NCBI RefSeq assembly: GCF_000430805.1
Contig: NZ_AUMS01000001.1
Coordinates: forward strand, 186,001-250,000
Direction of reading: 5' to 3'
DNA: 64,000 bases
Source of the DNA: Chitinilyticum aquatile DSM 21506
Lineage (GTDB): Bacteria > Pseudomonadota > Gammaproteobacteria > Burkholderiales > Chitinibacteraceae
Shown: piece by piece, positions 37,038-46,456 of the stretch
How the letters are laid out: each line of letters begins with the position of its first letter
Numbering within the stretch: the stretch's first letter is position 1
Program-made: the position numbers and the translations under genes
Notes under the pieces: generated by a model
Databases searched by the model: none
Seen by the model: the letters and a program-made list of their open reading frames with translations, nothing else
Told to the model about the DNA's origin: nothing

Positions 37038-38060
37038 ATGGAATGGGACTGGGAAGCGGGCAAGCGGGATGGGTTCGGGCAGTGGTTCGATGATGTGCGC
37101 TGGGCTTGCCGCATGCGCTTTGCAAATGGCGATGTGCGCCTGCACCGCAAGCTGCGCCTGGTGTTCAGGTCGCTGCTGCAACCGCGCAGCAGTGCGCGCT
37201 GGTTTGCCTTTCTGCGCCATTCGCCGCTTTCCGCCGTGCTCGGGCGCGAGCCGGAATTCATCGAGCGGGTGCACCGGCCATTCTTTGACTGCCGCTTGCC
37301 GGCGGATGCCGTGTGCGATGTGCTGATCGGGCATTTCCGGCATTTTCATTCGCGTTTCCGTGCCGAGCAGGCCGCGGCCATCATGCGCGGCGAGGGTATC
37401 GAGCTGGCGCGTCTGCCCGGCAAATCCGGCGAGTCATGCCGTTTGCTGCTCAACCGCTTTGGCAAATTCGACAAGGAAGGCGGGCTGTGCCTGCAGCTCG
37501 TGACAGCGGACACCTGGCTGCAGGCGCTGAGTTTCAGCCTGGTGACGCGCAATGGGCAGACCGGGCTGCTGATCGGCGGCATGCAGGGAAAGAAGGACGG
37601 ACGCGAGCTGATCAGGGCGGTGACACGTGATCTGCATGGCATCCAGCCGCGCTTGCTGTTGCTGGATGCGCTACGCGATGTGGCGCGGGTTTGCGGTTGT
37701 GCCTTCATCGACGCCATCGCCAGTGAAAACCATGTGTACGCCTCGCCGCGCTATCGCCATCGCCATCGCAAGGACATCCGGCTGGACTACGAGGAAGTCT
37801 GGCTGGCCGCTGGCGGAATCAGGCAGGTGAGTGGCCACTTCAGCATTCCGCTCGCCAGGGAATGCGTGTCCATCGCAGACCGCCCGGCGCGCAAGCGCGC
37901 CGAAGACCGGCGACGCGGCGAGCTGCAGGAAAGCCTGCAGCGGCAGATCCAGGCCAGCCTGCAGCAGGCGCTGCTCCCTCGTGATGTGGCTGGCACTGCC
38001 AACCGTCCGAGCCGGAGCGGCATGACGGAGGTGCATCACGCTGTTGCGGTGTCCGCTTGA
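37038..38060 (+). CDS. VirK/YbjX family protein (DUF535)
   Basis: 340-residue protein matching DUF535, whose members (VirK, YbjX) are linked to membrane integrity and virulence in enterobacteria; the biochemical role is unknown. Family-like stretches: FLRHSPLSAVLGREPEFIERVHRPF, LQALSFSLVTRNGQTGLLIGGMQGKKDG, LFLDALRDVARVCG-like, and ASENHVYASPRYRHRHRKDIRLDYEEVW. The frame is open well upstream into the MITE-like repeat; ATG 37038 is chosen because AAGGG lies 8 bases before it and the length fits. Confidence 0.82.
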   Translation: MEWDWEAGKRDGFGQWFDDVRWACRMRFANGDVRLHRKLRLVFRSLLQPRSSARWFAFLRHSPLSAVLGREPEFIERVHRPFFDCRLPADAVCDVLIGHFRHFHSRFRAEQAAAIMRGEGIELARLPGKSGESCRLLLNRFGKFDKEGGLCLQLVTADTWLQALSFSLVTRNGQTGLLIGGMQGKKDGRELIRAVTRDLHGIQPRLLLLDALRDVARVCGCAFIDAIASENHVYASPRYRHRHRKDIRLDYEEVWLAAGGIRQVSGHFSIPLARECVSIADRPARKRAEDRRRGELQESLQRQIQASLQQALLPRDVAGTANRPSRSGMTEVHHAVAVSA

Positions 38061-38197
38061 GCGTCGGTGGGTGTTGCATTTTGATGATCTGCCGGTGCTG
38101 CGTCAGGCGTGCGCTGCTTTGCCGCTGTGGGCCCATGGCATAATTCAGGCTGGTGAAATCAATCAGGCGCCGGGCCCCGGCGCGGTCGGGAGTGCTT

Positions 38198-38689
38198 ATG
38201 CCACGGCAACGCATCATTGACGAGCTGGTCAACGCCTACGGGCTGGCCGAGCATGACATCTACCTGCTCAGCCTGGTGCCGGTGATCGAAACCATGTGGG
38301 CGGACGGCAAGCTGCAGTCGGCCGAGATCGGTATCCTGAACGATTACGCCATCAACTGGATGTCGCACCTGGCCAGCGCGGCCGATGGTGAACTGGTGGT
38401 CGACGCCGCTCAGGTGAATGCTTTTATCGAACGCTTCACCCGCGAGCGCCCCGAACCGGCCCTGCTGGCCGGTTTGTCCGAGCTGGCCTTCGAGTGGATG
38501 AAGGCTTCGCCGCAGCTGGTGAGCAACTGCGGCAAGGATCGCGAGCTGTACGATTACTGCCTGGACATTGCCGCCGCGGCGGTCAGTACCTATCCGTACG
38601 ACCGCCGTGCCCGCATCATCGAAGCTGAGAAAGCCGTTCTGCACCGGACGCTGCAGGCGCTGGGTTTGGGTGGTACTGCAGCACGGTAG
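38198..38689 (+). CDS. Hypothetical protein, TerB-like helical fold
   Basis: 163-residue all-helical acidic protein. IYLLSLVPVIETMWADGKLQSAEIGILNDY resembles the metal-binding helical repeat of TerB-like domains (an Asp-x-x-x-x-x-Glu pattern around WADGKLQSAE). Function unknown. ATG at 38198 follows GGGAG; an in-frame ATG at 38153 without a ribosome site was not used. Confidence 0.65.
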   Translation: MPRQRIIDELVNAYGLAEHDIYLLSLVPVIETMWADGKLQSAEIGILNDYAINWMSHLASAADGELVVDAAQVNAFIERFTRERPEPALLAGLSELAFEWMKASPQLVSNCGKDRELYDYCLDIAAAAVSTYPYDRRARIIEAEKAVLHRTLQALGLGGTAAR

Positions 38690-38712
38690 AGCAGACGGCA
38701 TTGCACCAAATG

Positions 38713-38742
38713 AAAACCGGCATCGTGTGATGCCGGTTTTTT
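38713..38742 (+). terminator. Intrinsic terminator after the TerB-like gene
   Basis: AAAACCGGCATC (38713-38724) pairs with GATGCCGGTTTT (38729-38740) and runs into TTTTTT. A second inverted repeat, ACAAAGCCG/CGGCTTTGT at 38773-38797, lies just beyond and may back it up. Confidence 0.88.
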
Positions 38743-38801
38743 GCAGAGCTCAATGCGGGTAACACTGGATGTGACAAAGCCGACACAAGGCCGGCTTTGT
38801 T

Positions 38802-38850
38802 GGGTATTGCTCTATAGCCCCTTCAAGAAAAGGGCCAGGGCTGTATACCC
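38802..38850. repeat. 49-bp palindromic repeat, copy 6 (lysS 3' end)
   Basis: Starts GGGTATTGC and ends GTATACCC, directly touching the lysS stop codon (38851-38853). Inner arms AGCCCCTT and AAGGGCCAGG pair partly. Confidence 0.85.
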
Positions 38851-40353
38851 TTAGTCCTCACGGCGCATTTGCGGGAAGAGGATGACATCGCGGATGGTTG
38901 GCGAGTCGGTCAGCAGCATGACCAGTCGATCAATGCCGATGCCGCAGCCGCCGGTCGGTGCAAGGCCGTGCTCGAGCGCGCGGATGTAGTCGGCGTCGAA
39001 GTGCATGGCTTCGTCGTCGCCGGCATCCTTCAGGTCAACCTGTGCCTGGAAGCGTGCGGCCTGGTCTTCCGGATCGTTCAACTCGGAATAGCCATTCGCA
39101 TGCTCGCGGCCAACGATGAAGAGCTCGAAGCGCTCGGTGATGCCGGGTTGCGTGTCGGATGCGCGCGCCAGCGGCGAAACTTCGGCCGGATAATCGACGA
39201 TGAAGGTCGGCTCCCACAGCTTGCCCTCGGTGTTTTCTTCAAACAGGGAGAGCTGCAGGCCACCGATGCCGTCAGTGAGCACCGGCTTGCCACCCAGACG
39301 GGCGATTTCGGCTTTCAGGAAAACGCGATCGTTCAGCTGTTCGTCGGTGTATTCCGGGTTGTAGTGCTTGATCGCGCCGGCAATGGTGAAGCGCGCGAAG
39401 GGCTTGGACAGGTCAACCTGCTTGCCCTGATATTCGACGATGGCGTGGCCGGTGGCTTCGATCGCGCAGGCGCGAATGATGCCTTCGGTCATTTCCATCA
39501 TGCGCTGGTAATCGGCATACGCTTCATAGAATTCGACCATGGTGAATTCCGGATTGTGGCGTGTGCTCATGCCTTCATTGCGGAAGTTGCGGTTCACTTC
39601 GAACACGCGCTCCAGACCGCCCACCACCAGACGCTTCAGATACAGCTCCGGCGCAATGCGCAGGTAAAGCGGCATGTCCAGCGCGTTGTGGTGCGTGGCA
39701 AACGGCTTGGCCGTGGCGCCGCCCGGGATCGGGTGCATCATCGGGGTTTCGACTTCCAGATAGCCCTCGTTCACCATGTACTCGCGCAGGCGCTGCACGA
39801 TCTTGCTGCGCTTGATGAAGGTGTTGCGCGACTGCTCGTTGGTGATCAGGTCGACATAGCGCTGGCGATACTTGGTTTCCTGGTCGGTGAGACCGTGGAA
39901 TTTTTCCGGTAGCGGGCGCAGCGATTTGGTCAGCAAGCGCAGCTCGGTGACCTGCACCGAGAGTTCGCCGGTCTTGGTCTTCATCAGCGTACCCTTGGCC
40001 GCGATGATGTCACCCATGTCCCAGGTCTTGAAGCTGGCGTAGACGTCTTCACCTACCGAATCGCGGCTGACGTAGAACTGGATGCGGCCAGCGCCGTCCT
40101 GCACAGTGGCAAAGCTCGCCTTGCCCATCACGCGCTTGAGCATCATGCGGCCGGCAACGCTGACCGCGATGGCCTTGGCTTCCAGCTCTTCCTTCTCGAC
40201 TTCACCGTATTTGGTATGCAGGTCGGCGGAGAGGTGCTCGCGCTTGAAGTCGTTCGGGAAGGCGACGCCTTTTTCGCGGATGGCGGCCAGCTTGGCGCGG
40301 CGCTCGGCGATGATCTGGTTTTCGTCTTGCTGGATGATTTGTTCGTCGGACAT
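38851..40353 (-). CDS. lysS: Lysyl-tRNA synthetase, class II
   Basis: 500 residues. An N-terminal OB-fold anticodon domain (about 60-165, [29 protein letters not shown]) is followed by the class II core with motif 2 ([26 protein letters not shown]) and motif 3 ([27 protein letters not shown]). Its start and stop codons are each directly bordered by a 49-bp palindromic repeat. The prfB-lysS order is the same as in E. coli. Confidence 0.98.
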   Translation of the reverse strand: MSDEQIIQQDENQIIAERRAKLAAIREKGVAFPNDFKREHLSADLHTKYGEVEKEELEAKAIAVSVAGRMMLKRVMGKASFATVQDGAGRIQFYVSRDSVGEDVYASFKTWDMGDIIAAKGTLMKTKTGELSVQVTELRLLTKSLRPLPEKFHGLTDQETKYRQRYVDLITNEQSRNTFIKRSKIVQRLREYMVNEGYLEVETPMMHPIPGGATAKPFATHHNALDMPLYLRIAPELYLKRLVVGGLERVFEVNRNFRNEGMSTRHNPEFTMVEFYEAYADYQRMMEMTEGIIRACAIEATGHAIVEYQGKQVDLSKPFARFTIAGAIKHYNPEYTDEQLNDRVFLKAEIARLGGKPVLTDGIGGLQLSLFEENTEGKLWEPTFIVDYPAEVSPLARASDTQPGITERFELFIVGREHANGYSELNDPEDQAARFQAQVDLKDAGDDEAMHFDADYIRALEHGLAPTGGCGIGIDRLVMLLTDSPTIRDVILFPQMRRED

Positions 40354-40402
40354 GGGTATCTGCCTGCGATTCTTGATTTGTAAAGGTTACAGGCAGATAC
40401 CC
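40354..40402. repeat. 49-bp palindromic repeat, copy 7 (lysS 5' leader)
   Basis: The best-paired member: GGGTATCTGCCTG at the left and CAGGCAGATACCC at the right form a perfect 13-bp stem. It touches the lysS ATG (40351-40353), so on the minus strand the hairpin foot lies exactly where a ribosome site would be; the only purine-rich stretch there (AGGCAGA) is inside the stem. Confidence 0.88.
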
Positions 40403-40422
40403 TGGCATCTGCCCCGAATGGT

Positions 40423-41526
40423 TTAGACGCCCTGTTTCAGGCTGGCCTCGATGAAGCCGTCCAGATCGCCGTCCATGACGCCCTTGAGGTTGCCGACTTC
40501 GTAGCCGGTGCGCAGATCCTTGATGCGGCTCTGGTCGAAGACGTAGGAGCGGATCTGGTGGCCCCAGCCAATATCCGACTTCCCGGCTTCGAGCGATTGC
40601 TGCGCTTCCATGCGCTTCCTCAGCTCCAGTTCGTAGAGCTTGGCGCGCAGCATTTTCCAGGCTTCGTCGCGGTTCTTGTGCTGGGAACGGTCGTTCTGGC
40701 ACTGTACGACGGTATTGGTCGGGATGTGCGTCAGGCGCACGGCCGAGTCGGTCTTGTTGATGTGCTGGCCGCCGGCGCCGGAGGCGCGGAACGTGTCGGT
40801 GCGTACATCGGCCGGATTGATCTCGATTTCGATGCTGTCGTCGACTTCCGGGTAGACGAACACCGAGCAGAACGAGGTGTGGCGGCGCGCGTTGGAGTCA
40901 AACGGTGAGACGCGCACCAGGCGGTGCACGCCGGTCTCTGTGCGCAAAAAGCCGAATGCGTAGTCACCGGAGAGCTTGATCGTCGCGCTGGTGATGCCGG
41001 CCACTTCGCCAGCGGATTCTTCCAGCACTTCAACGTCAAAACCCTTGCGTTCGCCATAGCGCACGTACATTCTGAGGAGCATTCCGGCCCAGTCCTGGGC
41101 TTCGGTGCCGCCGGCGCCCGACTGGATGTCGATGAAGCAGGGGCTCGGGTCCATCGGATTGTTGAACATGCGACGGAATTCGAGCTTGGCGATGCGCTCT
41201 TCAAGCGCAGCCAGATCTTCTTCGATCGCGGCAATGGTGTCGAAATCGTCTTCGGCACGCGCCATGTCGAACAGCTCGCGGCCATCCCGTACGCCATTGC
41301 TGACATCGTCAAGCACCACGACCACGTCTTCGAGCGCTTTTTTCTCGCGGCCGATTTCCTGGGCTTTTTTCTGGTCGTTCCAGAGTTCCGGGTCTTCGAT
41401 CAGGCGCACCACTTCTTCGAGGCGGTCGACCTTGGTCGGATAATCCAGATAGCGCTTCAATTCTTCGGCGCGCTGGCCGAGGTCATCAAACCGGTTTCCG
41501 ATCTGATTGAGCTGTTCCGCTTCCAT
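40423..41526 (-). CDS. prfB: Peptide chain release factor 2, without the programmed frameshift
   Basis: 367-residue RF2 recognising UGA and UAA. It carries the SPF anticodon-like tripeptide ([15 protein letters not shown]) and the catalytic GGQ ([18 protein letters not shown]). In E. coli and many bacteria an in-frame UGA near codon 26 forces a +1 shift that autoregulates RF2. Here the equivalent region ([17 protein letters not shown], encoded around 41450) is read straight through in a single frame with no CTT-TGA site. Convergent neighbours none; same strand as lysS. Confidence 0.97.
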   Translation of the reverse strand: MEAEQLNQIGNRFDDLGQRAEELKRYLDYPTKVDRLEEVVRLIEDPELWNDQKKAQEIGREKKALEDVVVVLDDVSNGVRDGRELFDMARAEDDFDTIAAIEEDLAALEERIAKLEFRRMFNNPMDPSPCFIDIQSGAGGTEAQDWAGMLLRMYVRYGERKGFDVEVLEESAGEVAGITSATIKLSGDYAFGFLRTETGVHRLVRVSPFDSNARRHTSFCSVFVYPEVDDSIEIEINPADVRTDTFRASGAGGQHINKTDSAVRLTHIPTNTVVQCQNDRSQHKNRDEAWKMLRAKLYELELRKRMEAQQSLEAGKSDIGWGHQIRSYVFDQSRIKDLRTGYEVGNLKGVMDGDLDGFIEASLKQGV

Positions 41527-41606
41527 GCAGTTCAGTCCACTTTATCTTGCAAAACCGCCGATTATACCAGCGTCGCGGCCGGCTGGCTGCACTGCTTTCC
41601 GCATGG

Positions 41607-44600
41607 TCATGCCAGCAGTCGTGCGCGCAATTCGCGCAAGGCTGCCGTGATCATGGCAAGGTCGGGCGCTTCATCGCGCAAAATGGCAAACAGGCGGCTG
41701 ATCTTGTCCAGTGCATCGTTGCGTTGCGCAAGCCAGTCTGCGGTATCCGTATCCTGTGTCGCTGTCAGGGCCAGCTCGGCGTGGATGCGGTGCAGCTCGT
41801 CGCGAGCTGCCAGCCTGGCCAGCGTTTGCCAGCGGTTGCCGCGTGGCAGCGCCTCAATCATGCCCGACAACCAGGCAATGTCGAGCCGCCGGTAAAGCGC
41901 CAGATAGGCGAGGCACAGCCGGTCCATGTCCTCCTGCGCCGCTACTGCTGGCATGCGGTGCAGCAATTCCATCAGCCCTAGCGCATGTGGCAGGACATGC
42001 TGCACACAACTGACGCAGGGAATGGCGTCTTGGTCTGGCGTGCTTTGCCGCAGAGAGGCGAGAAGCTGCGGCCAGAGCGCTTCCTGTGCGTTCCCCAGCG
42101 GCGGGTGCTGCAGCAGCCAGCGCGCCAGTCGTTCGGTGTGGCGGCGTACCGCGAGCAGCAGGCGTGTCTGTTCTTCACCGCCGAGCAGCTGGCTGTGCGC
42201 TTCCAGCTCGCCGATCAGCGAAGGACTGTCGAGTAGCGCTTCAGCCTGCAGCAGGGCGGTGATGACGCGCTCGTCCGGCGTTTCGGTTTCCTCTGTGAGG
42301 CGGAATACGCAGCTCAGGCCGTAGTTGTTGATGATGCGGTTGGTGAGAACTGTGGCGATGATTTCGCGGCGCAAGGGGTGATTGAGGATGCGATTCGAGT
42401 AACGGGTGGTGAGCGCCTCGGGGAAATAACCCAGCAGATTGCCTTCCTGGCTGGCGTCGTCGGGCAGGGCGCTGGCCAGTAAAGCCTGCTTGAGCACGAT
42501 CTTGGCGTAAGCCAGCAAGACGGCCAGTTCGGGGCGGGTCAGCGCCTGCCCGGCCTGCAGGCGGGTCTGCAGAATGCTGTCGGACGGGAGGTATTCGAGC
42601 CGGCGTGAAAGCTTGCCGGTGCTTTCGAGGTGCTGCATCAGGCGCTGGTGTACCGGCAGGAGCGATGCGCCCTGCGCGGCTTCCAGTGCGAGCGCGAGTG
42701 TCTGTGCGGCATTATCAGCCAGCACCTGTGTAGCGATGGTGTCGGTCATGCTGGCCAGCAACTCGTTGCGCTGCTTGATGGTCAGATCGCCATCGCGCAC
42801 CACGCCACCGAGCAGGATCTTGATGTTGACTTCGTGATCGGAGCAATCGACGCCAGCCGAATTGTCGATGGCGTCGGTGTGGATGCGTCCGCCATTGAGT
42901 GCGTATTCGATGCGCCCCATCTGGGTGAAGCCAAGGTTGCCGCCTTCGGACACCATCCGGCAGCGCAGGTCACGACCGTCGATGCGCACCGCGTCATTGG
43001 CGCGATCGTTGACTTCCGCATGGCTCTGGCTGCTGGCTTTGACATAGGTGCCGATGCCGCCATTGTAGAGCAGGTCGACCGGGGCTTTGAGCAGCTGCTG
43101 GATCAGCTGGCTTGGTTCGAGTTCGCTGTCATCAATGGATAGGGCGCTCCGTATTTCATCAGAGAGCTTTATTTTCTTGAGATTACGTGAATATACCCCG
43201 CCGCCTTTTGAAATCAGCGCAGGCTGGTAGTCTTCCCAGGACGAGCGAGGGAGCAGAAAAAGGCGTTGCCGCTCGGCAAGGGAAACGGCCGGGTCCGGAT
43301 CGGGGTCGAGGAAAATGTGCCGGTGGTCAAAGGCAGCCAGCAGCCTGATCCGGGGCGACAGCAACATGCCATTGCCAAAGACATCGCCCGACATGTCGCC
43401 AATGCCGACCACGGAAAATGGCTGGGTGCGCGTGTCATGGCCCAGCTCCAGAAAATGGCGCTCGACCGACACCCAGGCGCCGCGCGCGGTGATACCCATC
43501 TTCTTGTGGTCATAGCCGGCCGAACCACCCGAAGCGAAGGCGTCATCGAGCCAGAAGCCGTACTCCTGGCTGACTGCATTGGCGAGATCGGAAAAGCTGG
43601 CCGTCCCCTTGTCGGCAGCGACGACCAGATAGGGGTCATCCGCATCACGGCGGCGCAGCGACGGTGGCGGAATCACGGTGCCTTGCTGCAGGTTGTCGGT
43701 CAGGTCGAGCAGGGCGCGGATGAAATCCTGATAGCAGCGCTTGCCGCACTCCAGCCAGGCTTCGCGCTCCGTGGGCGGATTTTTGAGCACGAAACCGCCT
43801 TTCGAGCCGACCGGGACGATGACGGTGTTCTTGACCATCTGCGCTTTGACAAGGCCCAGGACTTCGGTGCGGAAATCCTCGCGTCGGTCCGACCAGCGCA
43901 GTCCGCCGCGTGCAACCCTGCCGCCACGCAGATGGATGCCTTCGAAATCGCTGGCGTAGACAAAGATCTCGAACAGCGGAACCGGCTGCGGCATGCCAAG
44001 CACCCTGGCGGATTCGAGCTTGAACGCGAGGTAATGCTTGCAGCCGCCATCTTTGCCGCGCTGGAAGAAATTGCTGCGCAGGGTGGCTTCGATGGCGGAA
44101 AGGATACTGCTCAGGATGCGTTCGTCATCGATATTCGGCAGGGCCATGCATTGCTGTGCTATTTCTTCGGCCAGCAGGTCGGCAACTGCATCCTGCGGGT
44201 TGTCCGGCGAGTGACGCAGGCGAAACAGTAGCGCCAGCTGGCGAGATATGCTGGCGTGCTTGAGCAGGGTGTCGGCCAGAATGTCTGCCGAATACTTGAG
44301 GCCAAGCTGCTTGAGGTAGCGGCAATAGGCGCGCAATAGCCGCACATCGGGCCAGTCGAGGCCGCTGAGCAGCAGGCGGTTGAAGCTGTCGTTATCCGCT
44401 AGTCCGGCAAAGGTAGCGGCAAACCCATCCAGAATGCGCTGGCGGTCCTCGGCGTTCTCCAGTGAAGCACCGGCAGGCAGAGCAATGCCGATGTCGATGA
44501 CCCAGGCGCAGCTGCCATCTCCGGCATTCACGGCATGCGGACGTTCATCGAGCACCTGCAGACCGAGATTCTCCAGCAGGGGCAGGCAGGCGGAAAGCGT

Positions 44601-46250
44601 GATGGCATGCGCATGGTAGAGCTTGATTCGCCAGTGCTGCCTGTCCAGCGGTCCGGCCGGGTGCAGTGTCAGCTGGAGCCTTTGCAGCCGGCGGGCCGCC
44701 TCGACATGGGCAATGTCGTGGACAGCAAGCTCAGGGGGGTGTTCCGAACAATAGGCGGTGCTGAATGCATGCTGGTATTTCTGGAAGAGGCGGTTGCCGT
44801 CTTCTTCGCCATGACTGGCAAGCAGTGCCTGCAGCAGACCATCCTGCCAGCGCTGGGCAATGGCTGTGATGCGTTGCTCGATACTGGCGGCTGTGCTGGC
44901 AGGGGCCGGCGCGCCGGGCTTGCGGTGGACGAGAAAATGAATGCGCGCCAGCGGGCTGTCGCCCATCGTGACACTGAATTCGACACGGTCGCCATGCAGC
45001 TCCTCGCGCAGCAGTTCAATCATTTTCTGCCGGATGTCGGAGTTATAGTTGTCGCGTGGCACATAAACCATTACCGAGGTATAGCGCTGATAGAGGTCAT
45101 CACGGAAAAAAGCCCGCACGTGCTGTCGTTCATGCAGGCCCAGAATGCCAACTGCGATGCGGGCAAGATTTTCGGTGTCGATTTCGATGAGTTCGTCGCG
45201 CGGATACGTATCCAGTATGTTCAGCAGTGCCTTGTGGCGGTGACCACTGCCGTCCGCATCAAGCTGCTGCATGACTGCGCTGATTTTCTGCCGGATGATC
45301 GGAATCTGACGGGAAGGCGTGTTGTAGGCGCTGGCGGAATACAGCCCGAAAAGTCTCAGTTCGCCAAGAAGGACACCTTGCCCGTCAAAGCGCCGCAACA
45401 TGACAAGATCAAGATAGGCCGGTCGGTGAATGATGGAGCGACGCTCTGACTTGGTCAGCTGGACCGGCCTGTCTGCCGCATAGGCCAGTTGGCGCTGCTC
45501 GGTGCTCAGGTGCTGCCAAACCCGAGAAACAGTACTGGCAGGACTTGCCGAGATGATGCCAAGTGCGGAGTCGGGGATGATGTCAAGCCCGTCCTGCTGC
45601 AAGTGGTAATCCCTGCTACCGAGAAATACAAAATTGCCGGCGAGCAGCCAGTCCAGGAATTCCGCGGCTTCCAGGTGTGCGGGCGCGAGGCGCTCACGTT
45701 CGGCTTCGACCCGGCGTACCATGGCGGGCCAGTCCCTGACTGCCGTGGCAAGTGCGTCGAGGGAGGAACGGATTTCCTGAGCCAGCTGATCCATGCGTGC
45801 ACCGGAAATACGGTCGACTTCGAAATGCATCCAGGCTTCGCTGCGGCTGCCGGCCATGTTCTCCTGCAGGGCGCCGGATTCATCACGTATTCCTTTCATG
45901 ACCGGATGGATAAGGAGGTGCACCCGCAGTCCTTGCCGGGTAATGGCCATCGACACGGTATCGACCAGAAAAGGCATGTCCGGAACAACGAGATCAATAA
46001 CGGTGTGCTTGCCCTGCCAGCCATGCTCGGCCAGGTCCGGATTGCTGATATTCAGCAGGTGGTCGCCCGTATTGCCGGGGTGATCGGCAAGCCGCACATG
46101 CATGAGAAACAGCGCAAGCCACTCGTCGGGTGTGCGCAGTGGTACATCGGACTCTGGCAGGTCCTTGAAATAATTCTGCAACCACCGTTGCAGGGAAGGC
46201 GTATCCTGACGGGAGGTCAGGCCATACAGGGTGTCTAGCAGAGCGGGCAT
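41607..46250 (-). CDS. gdhB: NAD-specific glutamate dehydrogenase, large (GDH-180-like) type
   Basis: 1547-residue enzyme that deaminates glutamate to 2-oxoglutarate with NAD. N-terminal ACT-like regulatory domains (about 1-500), a helical linker, the catalytic domain in the middle (ESARVLGMPQPVPLFEIFVYASDFEGIHLRGGRVARGGLRWSDRREDFRTEV in parts, then KNTVIVPVGSKGGFVLKN), nucleotide-binding region (MSGDVFGNGMLLS) and a long C-terminal helical domain. This class is typical of glutamate or amino-acid catabolism and can be allosterically controlled. Divergent from the DUF1631 gene. Confidence 0.95.
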   Translation of the reverse strand: MPALLDTLYGLTSRQDTPSLQRWLQNYFKDLPESDVPLRTPDEWLALFLMHVRLADHPGNTGDHLLNISNPDLAEHGWQGKHTVIDLVVPDMPFLVDTVSMAITRQGLRVHLLIHPVMKGIRDESGALQENMAGSRSEAWMHFEVDRISGARMDQLAQEIRSSLDALATAVRDWPAMVRRVEAERERLAPAHLEAAEFLDWLLAGNFVFLGSRDYHLQQDGLDIIPDSALGIISASPASTVSRVWQHLSTEQRQLAYAADRPVQLTKSERRSIIHRPAYLDLVMLRRFDGQGVLLGELRLFGLYSASAYNTPSRQIPIIRQKISAVMQQLDADGSGHRHKALLNILDTYPRDELIEIDTENLARIAVGILGLHERQHVRAFFRDDLYQRYTSVMVYVPRDNYNSDIRQKMIELLREELHGDRVEFSVTMGDSPLARIHFLVHRKPGAPAPASTAASIEQRITAIAQRWQDGLLQALLASHGEEDGNRLFQKYQHAFSTAYCSEHPPELAVHDIAHVEAARRLQRLQLTLHPAGPLDRQHWRIKLYHAHAITLSACLPLLENLGLQVLDERPHAVNAGDGSCAWVIDIGIALPAGASLENAEDRQRILDGFAATFAGLADNDSFNRLLLSGLDWPDVRLLRAYCRYLKQLGLKYSADILADTLLKHASISRQLALLFRLRHSPDNPQDAVADLLAEEIAQQCMALPNIDDERILSSILSAIEATLRSNFFQRGKDGGCKHYLAFKLESARVLGMPQPVPLFEIFVYASDFEGIHLRGGRVARGGLRWSDRREDFRTEVLGLVKAQMVKNTVIVPVGSKGGFVLKNPPTEREAWLECGKRCYQDFIRALLDLTDNLQQGTVIPPPSLRRRDADDPYLVVAADKGTASFSDLANAVSQEYGFWLDDAFASGGSAGYDHKKMGITARGAWVSVERHFLELGHDTRTQPFSVVGIGDMSGDVFGNGMLLSPRIRLLAAFDHRHIFLDPDPDPAVSLAERQRLFLLPRSSWEDYQPALISKGGGVYSRNLKKIKLSDEIRSALSIDDSELEPSQLIQQLLKAPVDLLYNGGIGTYVKASSQSHAEVNDRANDAVRIDGRDLRCRMVSEGGNLGFTQMGRIEYALNGGRIHTDAIDNSAGVDCSDHEVNIKILLGGVVRDGDLTIKQRNELLASMTDTIATQVLADNAAQTLALALEAAQGASLLPVHQRLMQHLESTGKLSRRLEYLPSDSILQTRLQAGQALTRPELAVLLAYAKIVLKQALLASALPDDASQEGNLLGYFPEALTTRYSNRILNHPLRREIIATVLTNRIINNYGLSCVFRLTEETETPDERVITALLQAEALLDSPSLIGELEAHSQLLGGEEQTRLLLAVRRHTERLARWLLQHPPLGNAQEALWPQLLASLRQSTPDQDAIPCVSCVQHVLPHALGLMELLHRMPAVAAQEDMDRLCLAYLALYRRLDIAWLSGMIEALPRGNRWQTLARLAARDELHRIHAELALTATQDTDTADWLAQRNDALDKISRLFAILRDEAPDLAMITAALRELRARLLA

Positions 46251-46369
46251 GGCTTTTCCTCGTGTTACAGGTTTGTTGTTGAAATCTAGGCGGGGCGGGA
46301 CTTGGCGGCAAGCCGTGTTGGTGACTATGGCATTCCTGCCACAGCAGACGGGATGCGGGACTCACCTGA

Positions 46370-46398
46370 TTGACGGTCAAGCCAAATCGTATTAACTT
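46370..46398 (+). promoter_or_regulatory. Candidate promoter upstream of the DUF1631 gene
   Basis: TTGACG at 46370-46375 is followed after 17 bases by TAACTT (46393-46398), with a second A/T-rich stretch (TAATAT) at 46403. It lies in the divergent gap of 206 bases after gdhB. Weak -10 match, judged by eye. Confidence 0.3.
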
Positions 46399-46456
46399 AT
46401 GCTAATATAGGATGTGAGCATATTAATCGGTGCTCTTCCCAATCAGGGAGTTCCCC

